Shown here: piece after piece, positions 8,900 through 17,220 of the stretch | Layout: each line of letters starts with the position of its first letter | Position numbering within the stretch: position 1 is the first letter of the stretch | Origin: Acinetobacter sp. ANC 3929 | GTDB lineage: Bacteria; Pseudomonadota; Gammaproteobacteria; Pseudomonadales; Moraxellaceae | DNA length: 57,422 nt | Direction: 5' to 3' | NCBI RefSeq assembly: GCF_000369405.1 | Contig: NZ_KB849996.1 | Span: 1 to 57,422, forward strand | The notes under the pieces: generated by a model | The model's database searches: none | What the model was told of the DNA's origin: nothing | What the model saw: only the letters and a program-made list of their open reading frames with translations | Translations under genes and position numbers: made by a program

Positions 8900-9811
8900 A
8901 TGATTCGTTTGGTTATTTTTGCTGGATTAATTGTGTTCCTACTTTGGTCTGGCTATCAAACTCACCAACATCCACAACTTAAATTTAACTCTTTGGCTGA
9001 TCGTATCAGTCATCCCTTTGATACTCGTCTACACTATCGGATTGCCGAAGTTGACCCACGTTTTAAACTCAGCATTGAGCAAGTCAAAAGCATCAGCCAA
9101 CAAGCAACACAAATCTGGAAAGATGGCACAGGGCAAGATTATTTTGTCTATGACCCGAATGCCCAGCTTGCAATCCACTTGATCTATGATGAACGCCAAC
9201 AAGAAAGTGAACAACGTCGCGAACACCTCAGTCAACTTCAATCAAACCAACAACACTGGCTAGAGAAAAAACAAAAACTTGATCAAATTGAACAGCAAAT
9301 TGTTCGTAATAAGCAGGTTCTCGATTTAAAACAACAACAGCTTAACCAACAGATTCAACTCCATAATCAAGAACAACACAATGCGCAGCAGAATCGATCC
9401 TCAATTGCCAATCTAGAATATTTTCAGCAACGACAACAGGCCTTAGCGCAAAACGTACAGTTATTACAGCAAGAAATTAATCAATATAATCAAACAATCG
9501 TGGCGTTAAATCAGCAGATTGATGAGCTCAATGCTTTGGATCAGCAACTGAATGCTTCGGTGAATCAATATAAGCAACGCTTTAAACCCCATTTATTTCA
9601 TAAAGGTTTGTTTAATGGCAAACAGATTTTAATTTATGAGTTTGAATCTGAAGATGACCTGCGTTTAACACTTGCTCATGAATTAGGTCATGCGTTGGGA
9701 ATACAACATACGGATGATCCTCAAGCGCTGATGCATCCGATCATGAAAGATCAAAATACAGCGCATTTTCTTTTAACTCAATCAGATCGTGATTTGTTGT
9801 TGGCAAGATAG
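8900..9811 (+). CDS. Matrixin-like zinc metalloprotease, coiled-coil insert (copy 1)
   Basis: First of three tandem paralogues. An N-terminal hydrophobic segment (about residues 2-17, no clear cleavage site) suggests a membrane anchor facing the periplasm. A conserved N-terminal half follows (HYRIAEVDPRFKLS to IHLIYDERQ), then a Gln-rich coiled coil (about 95-220). The C-terminal active-site half has HELGHALGIQH (260-270) and a likely Met-turn in ALMHP (Met278). This fits the metzincin/matrixin signature HExxHxxGxxH. The ATG at 8900 gives 303 residues, like its neighbours; the frame is open from 8780. Substrate unknown. Confidence 0.75.
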   Translation: MIRLVIFAGLIVFLLWSGYQTHQHPQLKFNSLADRISHPFDTRLHYRIAEVDPRFKLSIEQVKSISQQATQIWKDGTGQDYFVYDPNAQLAIHLIYDERQQESEQRREHLSQLQSNQQHWLEKKQKLDQIEQQIVRNKQVLDLKQQQLNQQIQLHNQEQHNAQQNRSSIANLEYFQQRQQALAQNVQLLQQEINQYNQTIVALNQQIDELNALDQQLNASVNQYKQRFKPHLFHKGLFNGKQILIYEFESEDDLRLTLAHELGHALGIQHTDDPQALMHPIMKDQNTAHFLLTQSDRDLLLAR

Positions 9812-10201
9812 CTGCTGCAAAATATTGTGCTTAGACCACCTGCTCAGATAGTAAAAAACTGATGGACGATAAATGTCACAAATAAACAAATTTTTATCTA
9901 AAATTCAAAAACTTTACCATTTTATATAATATTTACAAAAGTTAACAATTAGGGGGTTTTTAGGATTCTCTCATGTAGAATCTTCCATATTTCACTAAGA
10001 TGAATTTAATGTCTTGATATTTTTAAGCTTATGCTTAAAAAGCATACGATTTGTCGTTTTTATCATTCTGCAAATCATTCGATTTATTTTTTTATTTTTT
10101 GGAAAAAAGTCACAGTTTTTACTTTTATTTATTAACCAGATAGCATTTTGACGCTCGCAAAATAATGATGAAAAATAAGTCTTTATTTGGGGAGATTTAC
10201 A
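9812..10201. other. AT-rich spacer between metalloprotease genes 1 and 2
   Basis: These 390 bases carry no convincing gene. A small inverted repeat, GATTCT..AGAATC (about 9964..9983), is present. The spacing implies a separate promoter for the second gene. Confidence 0.5.
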
Positions 10202-11113
10202 ATGCGAGCTCATTATCTAGCAGCCTTAATGGCTTGTATCAGTATGATAACGCCTCAACTGAGCAATGCCCAAACCAATACAAATCCTATTGATGGACAT
10301 CAGCATCAAACGATAAAAAAAACCTTACGCTACCGTATCGCTGACGTTGATCCCCGCTTCAATCTCAGTCAACCGCAAGTCCTCGAATTAACCCAACAAG
10401 CCGCTAAACTTTGGGAGCAAGAAACGGGACAACAAAATTTTATTTATGATCCACAAGCTGAATTTACCATTAATCTGGTCTTTGATGAGCGCCAACAACG
10501 CAGCACTGATCGTATACAAAGCTTAGATCAACTCAAACAACAACAAAAACAATGGGAAAATCAAAATCAACAACTACAACAGGTAAAAAATGAAATTCAA
10601 AGAACTACTGCATTAATTGCCAGCAAACAAGCGCTATTGAATGCCCAATTCCAACAATATAATGCGGAAGTACTCCGCTTCAATCAGACACGTTCTACGT
10701 CTAAAGATATGGCTCAACAATTTTCACAAAGACAGAAAATGTTGGAACAGCAATCTTTAGTGCTACAGCGAGAAGTCCAAGAACATAATCAACGGACACA
10801 GCAACTCAACCAAAGCATTCAAAACTTAAATCAAAGTAATCAACAACTGGTTGCATCGGCAAGCCAATTTAATCAGGTATTTCAGCCACATTTACTACAT
10901 AAAGGTCATTTTAATGGTAAGCAGATCCTGATTTATGAATTTTCATCTGCAAATGATCTACGCCTAACACTGGCACATGAGTTTGGACATGCACTCGGTT
11001 TAGAGCATACCAACGATCCTCGCTCACTGATGTACCCTGTCATTCAAAAACAAAACTTCCAGCAATTTGCACTTACCGATTCTGATAAAGATTTGGTAAA
11101 AGCCATTTATTGA
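10202..11113 (+). CDS. Matrixin-like zinc metalloprotease, coiled-coil insert (copy 2)
   Basis: Second paralogue, 303 residues from the ATG at 10202 (GGGGAG upstream). It has a cleavable signal peptide ending LSNAQ, so a soluble periplasmic or secreted protein is expected. The same order recurs: RYRIADVDPRFNLS, INLVFDERQQRS, a long Gln/Asn-rich coiled coil (about 100-215), then HKGHFNGKQILIYEF. The active-site helix is HEFGHALGLEH (259-269), with the Met-turn in SLMYP. Conserved TLAHE..GHALG..H, DP and Met residues in all three copies argue for retained protease activity. Confidence 0.78.
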   Translation: MRAHYLAALMACISMITPQLSNAQTNTNPIDGHQHQTIKKTLRYRIADVDPRFNLSQPQVLELTQQAAKLWEQETGQQNFIYDPQAEFTINLVFDERQQRSTDRIQSLDQLKQQQKQWENQNQQLQQVKNEIQRTTALIASKQALLNAQFQQYNAEVLRFNQTRSTSKDMAQQFSQRQKMLEQQSLVLQREVQEHNQRTQQLNQSIQNLNQSNQQLVASASQFNQVFQPHLLHKGHFNGKQILIYEFSSANDLRLTLAHEFGHALGLEHTNDPRSLMYPVIQKQNFQQFALTDSDKDLVKAIY

Positions 11114-11499
11114 TAACACCAACAGATTTTGCTTTACAAGAATTAACACTAACTAGACTCTAAGTATAGTTTTTGTACAAACAGATAAGTTTTTTATGTG
11201 AAATAGAATGTATTTTTTATCTCTAAGAAAAATCGATTTTTTAACTTACTCCATTAAAATTTTAGCGATTCCGTCTATTCACAATAAAAAATAAATCGTT
11301 GTTCTCATTTTAATTTTAGATCATTTAATAAACAAATCTCTTTTATTTATCATGATTTTTCACGACTATTTCTACAAATGTATTTTTATTCATTTTCCAG
11401 AAATATCGTAAAAACTCATAAGAAACTCTACAGGCCATCAATTTGACTAATGTTTTTAATTGAATAAAATGTGATCTCTTTCATGTTTTATCTCCTATT
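11114..11499. other. AT-rich spacer between metalloprotease genes 2 and 3
   Basis: These 386 bases are strongly AT-rich and contain no recognisable gene, RNA or strong hairpin. They presumably carry the promoter of the third metalloprotease gene. Confidence 0.5.
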
Positions 11500-12408
11500 A
11501 TGCGCTTTATGTCTCTCCTGATGGCTGCATGTTTTACCTTGCTAGCCCCTGCTCCCGTTTTTGCTAAAATTTCTTCGACGACATCGGCTCAGTCGCAAGT
11601 TCGCTATAGCACAGAACAGCCTCTACGTTATCGTATCGCTGAGCTTGACCCACGCTTGAACATCGATCAACAACAAATGATTGAGCTTAGTAAACAGGCT
11701 GCTGCAATTTGGGAAAAAAATACGGGACAAAGATATTTCATTTATGACCCAGAAGCTGACTTCGCAATTAATCTGGTTTTTGATCAACGTCAAATTCGTA
11801 GTATGAAACGCGCAGAAAGCTTAGGCCAACTTGAGCAGGAACAACAGAATTGGCTCAACCGAAATGAGAAATTACAGCAGATCAATTCAGAATTGACTGA
11901 AAGCAATGCTCAGCTTGAGCTACAAAAGAAAGCCTATGAAACTCAGGTTCAACAATATCAGCTAGGCCTAGCTCAATATAAAGCAGACAGCAGTAATAAA
12001 GCACTATTCTCTGCACTACATAAACAGCAACAACAATTGCAACAACAAGCCCTTAAGTTGCAAGAAAAAATTGCTGAATACAATCAAAAAGTTCAGCAAA
12101 ATCAAATAAAAGTCGAAAAATCAAAGCAGATTCATCAACAACTCACAGCTTCTGTTGATGAGTTCAATCAGACCTTCAAACCTGAAGTGCTACATAAAGG
12201 TCAATTTGATGGAACGCAGATTTTTATTTATGAATTTTCTTCAATCGATGACTTACGCTTAACATTAGCACATGAATTTGGGCATGCACTCGGTCTCAAA
12301 CATACTCGTGACCCAAAGTCTTTGATGTATCCACGCATTAAAGAACAAGATGCCAAAGATTTTCAACTCACAGAAACTGATCTTAAGTTACTAGGTTTGG
12401 CAGATTAA
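11500..12408 (+). CDS. Matrixin-like zinc metalloprotease, coiled-coil insert (copy 3)
   Basis: Third paralogue, 302 residues. A signal peptide ends APVFA (about residue 23). The conserved N-terminal half (RYRIAELDPRLN to INLVFDQRQIRS) precedes a coiled coil rich in Gln, Lys and Glu (about 100-215). The C-terminal half has HEFGHALGLKH (258-268) and the Met-turn in SLMYP. The start at 11500 has no strong Shine-Dalgarno sequence; ATG 11509 is an alternative. Signal sequences and coiled coils differ between the copies more than the catalytic ends do. Confidence 0.77.
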   Translation: MRFMSLLMAACFTLLAPAPVFAKISSTTSAQSQVRYSTEQPLRYRIAELDPRLNIDQQQMIELSKQAAAIWEKNTGQRYFIYDPEADFAINLVFDQRQIRSMKRAESLGQLEQEQQNWLNRNEKLQQINSELTESNAQLELQKKAYETQVQQYQLGLAQYKADSSNKALFSALHKQQQQLQQQALKLQEKIAEYNQKVQQNQIKVEKSKQIHQQLTASVDEFNQTFKPEVLHKGQFDGTQIFIYEFSSIDDLRLTLAHEFGHALGLKHTRDPKSLMYPRIKEQDAKDFQLTETDLKLLGLAD

Positions 12409-12540
12409 AAGCTGATCAATAGATTATCCTAAGTGGATATAAGATGATGTGCTAAGCAATAACAAGAATGGGTCGATTGTTTTGATTTATTCATGCTATT
12501 GTGGTGTTAAAACATCATCTTAGCCTTAACGGAGATCAGC

Positions 12541-12912
12541 ATGAGTTATTATCATATCTTAATTGAAGTGAACGACCACATCAGTACGATTGAACAGACT
12601 CGTGATATCGAACTCTTAGATATTCAAGATATTAGCCCCTACTTACACTCGATTTTAATTCCTTATTTCAACGAACATGAAATCGAGCTTGAAGAGGACA
12701 ATGTTGCTTATGATGAAATTCTACATTTAGAAGTCAAACAAACTTTATTACCGATTGAACATTTAATTGAAGAAGAACAAAAACAATTACCAAGTGATAC
12801 TGATGTTACCATCACAGCTTATGAAATCTTTAATGATCGTGATTTAAGCCAAGATGTCACTGCTGTAATTTTTGATATTTTAGAAGCAGTTAAATTAGAC
12901 GCTGCACCTTAA
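12541..12912 (+). CDS. Conserved-looking acidic protein of unknown function
   Basis: A 123-residue acidic protein with no signal peptide or membrane segment. It is rich in Ile, Glu, Asp and Leu, with repeated patches such as IELEEDN and LIEEEQKQL, and looks globular and cytoplasmic. GGAG lies about 8 bases before the ATG at 12541, and a bidirectional terminator closes the gene at 12923..12955. No domain is recognised. It is monocistronic between the metalloprotease cluster and the convergent transglycosylase gene. Confidence 0.7.
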   Translation: MSYYHILIEVNDHISTIEQTRDIELLDIQDISPYLHSILIPYFNEHEIELEEDNVAYDEILHLEVKQTLLPIEHLIEEEQKQLPSDTDVTITAYEIFNDRDLSQDVTAVIFDILEAVKLDAAP

Positions 12913-12922
12913 GCCTAGAAAT

Positions 12923-12955
12923 AAAAAAGGTCTGCACTTGGCAGACCTTTTTTAT
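12923..12955. terminator. Bidirectional terminator
   Basis: AGGTCTGC-acttg-GCAGACCT stem flanked by A-run and T-run, serving the convergent genes ending at 12912 and 12972. Confidence 0.9.
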
Positions 12956-12971
12956 TTTATCTGATACAGAT

Positions 12972-14267
12972 TTATTGCATCATTTGCTTCGCCTGTTCCT
13001 GACGGAAGGCACGTAAAATCTGTTGTCCTGCTCGTCCTGTTGGATTTAAGCCCAGGCGAGTTTGTTCTTGACGAATGGCTTGACGACTTTTATCACCAAT
13101 CAATCCATCAACAGCACCAATATCATAGCCACGTTGCACTAAAAACTGTTGAATTTCACGACGTTCAGCACGCGATGTACCAGCATCATCGGTTGGCCAC
13201 GCGGTTAAGAATGGCGTACCACCACGTAAACGATCTGATAAATGCGCAATGGCTAAACCATAACTTTCAGCCGCGTTATAACTATAAATCGCATCAAAGT
13301 TTTTAAAGACGAGGAACACTGGACCGTTTGCACCGGCTGGAGAAATCAGTCCTGCTGGCGTACTGCCCGATAAATTACCTTGGATCAATGCAGTACCATC
13401 AGCACGGGTGACCCCTTGTGCAATCCAACTATTCAGTGCTTTTTTATTACGGCGACTTTCACCAGAGATCGACATACCTTGTGGGATTTTGACTTCAAAG
13501 CCCCATGGCATACCCGTTTGCCACCCTGCTTTCTTTAAGAAATTTGCTGTCGAAGCCAAAGCATCAGTGGTACTTGAAACCAAATCACGACGACCATCGC
13601 CATCGAAATCCACCGCTAAGCGTTCATAGGTCGATGGCATAAATTGGGTATGACCAAAAGCACCAGCCCATGAACCATACAGTTGATCTTGAGTTAAATC
13701 ACCACGTTGTAAAATACGCATGGTGGCAAAAAACTCACCACGGAAATAATTTTGACGGCGACCTTCACAGCTCAAAGTCCCTAAAGCCTGTAATAAAGGA
13801 TATTTACCCGAAATATCACCATAATTACTTTCGACGCCCCATACTGCTACGACCGTTTCAGCAGGCACACCATAGGCCTGCTCAACACGATTGAGTACCG
13901 CTCGATGTTGATTTAATTTTTGTTGTCCAGCTTGTACACGTTCGTTATCCACAAGGCCAGACAAATAATCCCAGATCGGGGTCGAGAATTCAGGCTGATA
14001 ATTTAATTTATCAATCACAGAATAGTCAGGCGTTAAATTTTGCGTATAACGATCATAAGTTGCTCCAGAAACACCTGAAGCAATCGCTTGCGAACGCAAA
14101 TTGGCAATACAGCCCTGAAAATTGGAATTTGGCGTATAATTACTGCTTACAGGTGCTGTCGTCGTTGGTGTCGAAACTGCTGCACCATTAATGACTAGCT
14201 CGGCATGCGCCTGATTGAAAAAAGTAAATAAGGCAGTGCCTAGAAAAAAAGAAAAATGACGTTTCAT
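12972..14267 (-). CDS. MltB-family lytic murein transglycosylase
   Basis: A soluble-lytic-transglycosylase-type enzyme that cleaves peptidoglycan glycan strands to leave 1,6-anhydro ends. The 431-residue protein has a signal peptide ending QAHA (about residue 22) and no lipobox. The catalytic region contains AVWGVESNYGD, with the expected catalytic Glu, and then YGSWAGAFGHTQFMPSTY and the AVDFDGDGRRDL segment. A C-terminal peptidoglycan-binding domain (VQRGYDIGAVDGLIGDKSRQ) follows. The ATG at 14267 places the signal sequence at the start; the frame continues to 14324. Upstream lies the unusual palindrome/DnaA-box region, with one palindrome at 14283..14294. AnmK, encoded at 54.8 kb, acts later on anhydro-MurNAc released by such enzymes. 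Confidence 0.88.
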   Translation of the reverse strand: MKRHFSFFLGTALFTFFNQAHAELVINGAAVSTPTTTAPVSSNYTPNSNFQGCIANLRSQAIASGVSGATYDRYTQNLTPDYSVIDKLNYQPEFSTPIWDYLSGLVDNERVQAGQQKLNQHRAVLNRVEQAYGVPAETVVAVWGVESNYGDISGKYPLLQALGTLSCEGRRQNYFRGEFFATMRILQRGDLTQDQLYGSWAGAFGHTQFMPSTYERLAVDFDGDGRRDLVSSTTDALASTANFLKKAGWQTGMPWGFEVKIPQGMSISGESRRNKKALNSWIAQGVTRADGTALIQGNLSGSTPAGLISPAGANGPVFLVFKNFDAIYSYNAAESYGLAIAHLSDRLRGGTPFLTAWPTDDAGTSRAERREIQQFLVQRGYDIGAVDGLIGDKSRQAIRQEQTRLGLNPTGRAGQQILRAFRQEQAKQMMQ

Positions 14268-14864
14268 GACTGAACCAAAAATTTTGAATTTAAATTTCCT
14301 CTCCACCTTAGCATGCTCTATCAAGATGTATAGTTTGGAAACGTAACTTTGAATTCATTTCTCGGGTTTTAAATTTAAAAACCTACTTTTAAATTCATAA
14401 TTCAGGCTTTATTTTAAATTTAAAAGTTATCAACAAGCCCTATTTAAATTCAAAAATGCAACACTGGACTACATAATGGTTTTAAATTTAAAAAACTTAA
14501 CCACTTTTAAATTCATTCCTTTAAATAGAATAGCAATCAATTCAGCTAGAACATCAAAAAGACGATAAGTTTATATTTTTTATATCATTATTTCAGAGAA
14601 AATAGATATCCACAGCCCATCATTTAAATTTAAAAGACCAGCATCGTCTTATTTTTAAATTTAAAACAGGATCTCTATTTTGAATTTAAAAAGCAAAATG
14701 ACTTATCCACTTTTATTTAAATTCAAATAAACACTGTTATTTTAAATTCAAAATCACACAACCAAGTTATCCACAAAAGATGAGTTCTTATTTTTTAAAT
14801 TTAAAAAGCAATATGCAATAAAAAAGCGATCCGAAGACCGCTGTTTTAGCTATTGTGGATAAGT
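14268..14864. repeat. TTTRAATTYAAA palindrome array with DnaA boxes
   Basis: This 597-bp gap holds eleven complete copies of the 12-bp motif TTTRAATTYAAA. They start at 14283, 14368, 14413, 14443, 14481, 14623, 14654, 14679, 14716, 14741 and 14794. TTTAAATTTAAA is its own reverse complement, and the G/C variants are the same site on opposite strands. Three shorter TTTRAATTCA copies start at 14348, 14388 and 14506. Interspersed are DnaA-box sequences: perfect TTATCCACA at 14767..14775 and, on the other strand, 14854..14862; single-mismatch boxes start at 14427, 14606 and 14703. A very AT-rich stretch covers about 14565..14595. Related sequence occurs at oriC. Confidence 0.8.
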
Positions 14865-15986
14865 TTAGAGCTTCATATCTGCTGTTAATGCCAATGGTAC
14901 AGGTAAAATCTGAGCCAATTGGCGACATAAAACTGTTAAATCATCCGAATTATTTGGCATCAGTGTAATATGTCCTAGCTTACGACCAGTACGCTCAGAC
15001 TTATTATAGAGATGTAAATGTGCGCCATTCAGGGCCAGAACATCTTCAGATTTTGGATGCTCACCAATAATATTGATCATCACCGTTGGGCGAATCACTT
15101 CTGTTGAGCCCAGAGGTAAACCTGCAACTGCTCGAATATGGTTCTCAAATTGTGAGCAAATCGCACCTTCAATTGACCAATGACCTGAATTATGGACTCG
15201 ACATGCCATTTCATTGGCATAGAGGCCTTGTTCAGTCACAAACAATTCAAGCGTGAGTACGCCCACATAATTTAAGTGATTCAACAAACGGGTAATATAG
15301 TCTTGTGCAACCGGCTGTAAATCAACGCTATTCGGTGCAGGTACAATCGAATGCGACAAGATCCCATGATGATGATGGTTTTCTGCCAATGCCCAAGTTC
15401 TTACATCACCATTCTGTCCACGCACTGCAATAATCGATACTTCACGGCTGAATTTAACAAAACTTTCTGCAATCAAGCTTTTTGCAGGACCGAGCTCAGC
15501 CCAAGCTGTATCGATTTGATCTTCAGTACGCAACACGAACTGACCTTTGCCATCATAGCCGCCCGTCACAGTTTTTAAGACGATGGGTAATCCAAGATCA
15601 GCAACAGCTTGTTTTAAGCTTTCTAAGCTATCCACAGCACGATACGGCGCAACAGGAATACTGAGCTCATCAAACAAACTTTTCTCAGCCAAGCGGTTTT
15701 GTGCAGTCGCTAACGCAAGGCGAGGAGGGTGCAAGGTTTTGCTTTGGGTTAAAACGTCCACATCCGCAACAGGTGTATTTTCGAATTCAAGACTAAATAC
15801 GTCCGCACTGGCAATAAAATCTTGTAAACCCTGTGCCGCTTGGCTCGAAAAGACGGGACCCAGAATCGCAGCAGGGCAATTCGTTTCCGCTTCAAAGAAG
15901 GTGCATTGAATATTAAGTGGTAATGCCGCCTGCGCCATCATACGGCCTAGCTGTCCGCCACCAAAAATGCCAATGGTTTTATTCAT
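14865..15986 (-). CDS. purK: PurK, 5-(carboxyamino)imidazole ribonucleotide synthase
   Basis: PurK is the ATP-grasp enzyme that carboxylates AIR with bicarbonate to N5-CAIR in purine synthesis; PurE then rearranges the product. The 373-residue protein starts IGIFGGGQLGRMMAQAA and has the ATP-grasp features LKTVTGGYDGKGQ, ELFVTEQGLYANEMACRVHNSGHW and the final LGHITLMP. It lies 11 bp after purE, with GGAG before the ATG at 15986, so the two form an operon. The 3' end abuts the palindrome array, and a DnaA box lies just past the stop codon. Confidence 0.97.
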   Translation of the reverse strand: MNKTIGIFGGGQLGRMMAQAALPLNIQCTFFEAETNCPAAILGPVFSSQAAQGLQDFIASADVFSLEFENTPVADVDVLTQSKTLHPPRLALATAQNRLAEKSLFDELSIPVAPYRAVDSLESLKQAVADLGLPIVLKTVTGGYDGKGQFVLRTEDQIDTAWAELGPAKSLIAESFVKFSREVSIIAVRGQNGDVRTWALAENHHHHGILSHSIVPAPNSVDLQPVAQDYITRLLNHLNYVGVLTLELFVTEQGLYANEMACRVHNSGHWSIEGAICSQFENHIRAVAGLPLGSTEVIRPTVMINIIGEHPKSEDVLALNGAHLHLYNKSERTGRKLGHITLMPNNSDDLTVLCRQLAQILPVPLALTADMKL

Positions 15987-15997
15987 GATCAGCTCCG

Positions 15998-16510
15998 TTA
16001 CACTTGACCAGGAATGTTATTACTCGATACTTTTTCTGTTTGTGCAGTTCGGAAATCAGCCACATTTTTAGCGATGTCTGGACGGGTTAAACCTAAAATC
16101 TGTGCTGCCATGATTGCGGCATTGGTCGCACCAGCCTGACCAATCGCCAAAGTACCCACTGCAATGCCTGCTGGCATTTGCACAATTGAAAGCAATGAAT
16201 CAACGCCATTCAAAATCGATGATTTAACAGGTACACCCAATACAGGTAAATCAGTTTTAGCCGCACACATTCCTGGTAAATGTGCAGCACCACCAGCACC
16301 CGCAATAATCACTTGGATCCCGCGATCACGTGCTGTTTCCGCATATTCAAATAAACGATCTGGCGTACGGTGCGCAGAAACCACTTCAGCTTCAAAAGGA
16401 ACACCCAATTGTTTGAGCATGTTAGCGGTATGTTCAAGTGTTGCCCAATCTGATTGAGAACCCATGATAATTCCGACTAAAGGTTGGCTATCTGTTGCGA
16501 CCGCATTCAT
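15998..16510 (-). CDS. purE: PurE, N5-CAIR mutase
   Basis: PurE converts N5-CAIR to CAIR in purine biosynthesis. The 170-residue protein has the class I motif [10 protein letters not shown] and the catalytic SAHRTPDR, then [12 protein letters not shown] and the long C-terminal helix. The ATG at 16510 is chosen; a TTG 12 bases earlier would add four residues. It is the first gene of a purEK pair and is normally purine-regulated in relatives, but no operator is evident here. Confidence 0.97.
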   Translation of the reverse strand: MNAVATDSQPLVGIIMGSQSDWATLEHTANMLKQLGVPFEAEVVSAHRTPDRLFEYAETARDRGIQVIIAGAGGAAHLPGMCAAKTDLPVLGVPVKSSILNGVDSLLSIVQMPAGIAVGTLAIGQAGATNAAIMAAQILGLTRPDIAKNVADFRTAQTEKVSSNNIPGQV

Positions 16511-16645
16511 TGGCTTTTCCAAAACATGATAAAAATAGACAAGTATCTCGACTCACGCCAAGCACGAGGGAATAAATTGGCAAATATTATAGCCTTTTTT
16601 TCAGGCATCCCCAACAAAAGAACGCATGAACTGATCTATGAAAAA

Positions 16646-16999
16646 TTAGCTCTGATTTCTAAAAACGAAATAGACACAGCCCATTAAACAAAGCATTGCC
16701 CAAATATAATCTAGCTTAAAAGGCTGTTTAAATAAGAACATCATAAAAGGTACAAAAACAATTAGCGTCACCACTTCTTGGGTAATTTTCATTTCCCCCA
16801 GACTCCAGCCATGCTGATTGAGTAACTTTGTGGCAGGGATCATAAAACTGTACTCCAACAAAGCAATACACCAGCTAAATAAGATCGCTTGCCAGATCGG
16901 CGCATCATGCAGAATTTTCAGATGCCCATACCATGCCAAGGTCATAAAACAGTTGGAAATAATCAACAAACATAACGCTAAAAGAGTAGGGCTCAACAT
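16646..16999 (-). CDS. DUF486/DMT-type small membrane protein
   Basis: A 117-residue protein with four predicted transmembrane helices, resembling the DUF486 family of small drug/metabolite-transporter-like proteins. Features include CFMTLAWYGHLK near the N-terminus, the central EYSFMIPATKLL and the conserved GEMKITQEVVTLIVFVPF. No function is established. The start at 16999 lacks a clear ribosome-binding site. It is divergent from mpl and separated from purE by 135 bp, so probably has its own promoter. Confidence 0.8.
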   Translation of the reverse strand: MLSPTLLALCLLIISNCFMTLAWYGHLKILHDAPIWQAILFSWCIALLEYSFMIPATKLLNQHGWSLGEMKITQEVVTLIVFVPFMMFLFKQPFKLDYIWAMLCLMGCVYFVFRNQS

Positions 17000-17220
17000 A
17001 ATGTGCTTTTATCCAGATAAGGGTTGAACAGCAGAGATGAAATGCTTGTAAAAACGCTGAAATTTTAGCATTCATCTGTGCAATTAGAACTAAACAACAA
17101 CAACGAATTTTGACTATCTTTTCCATGCAAGCCTTGCTATCGTTGCGTTTGATTTTTATTGATAACGACAATCATACATACGATATCGTGCTGTATGACA
17201 AGCAGTGGAGAAGGCGCGTT

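Noticed and set aside
9995..10213. Leftward 72-codon frame between metalloprotease genes
   Set aside because: AT-rich Lys/Asn/Ile-rich translation with no ribosome-binding site; looks like random frame in AT-rich DNA.
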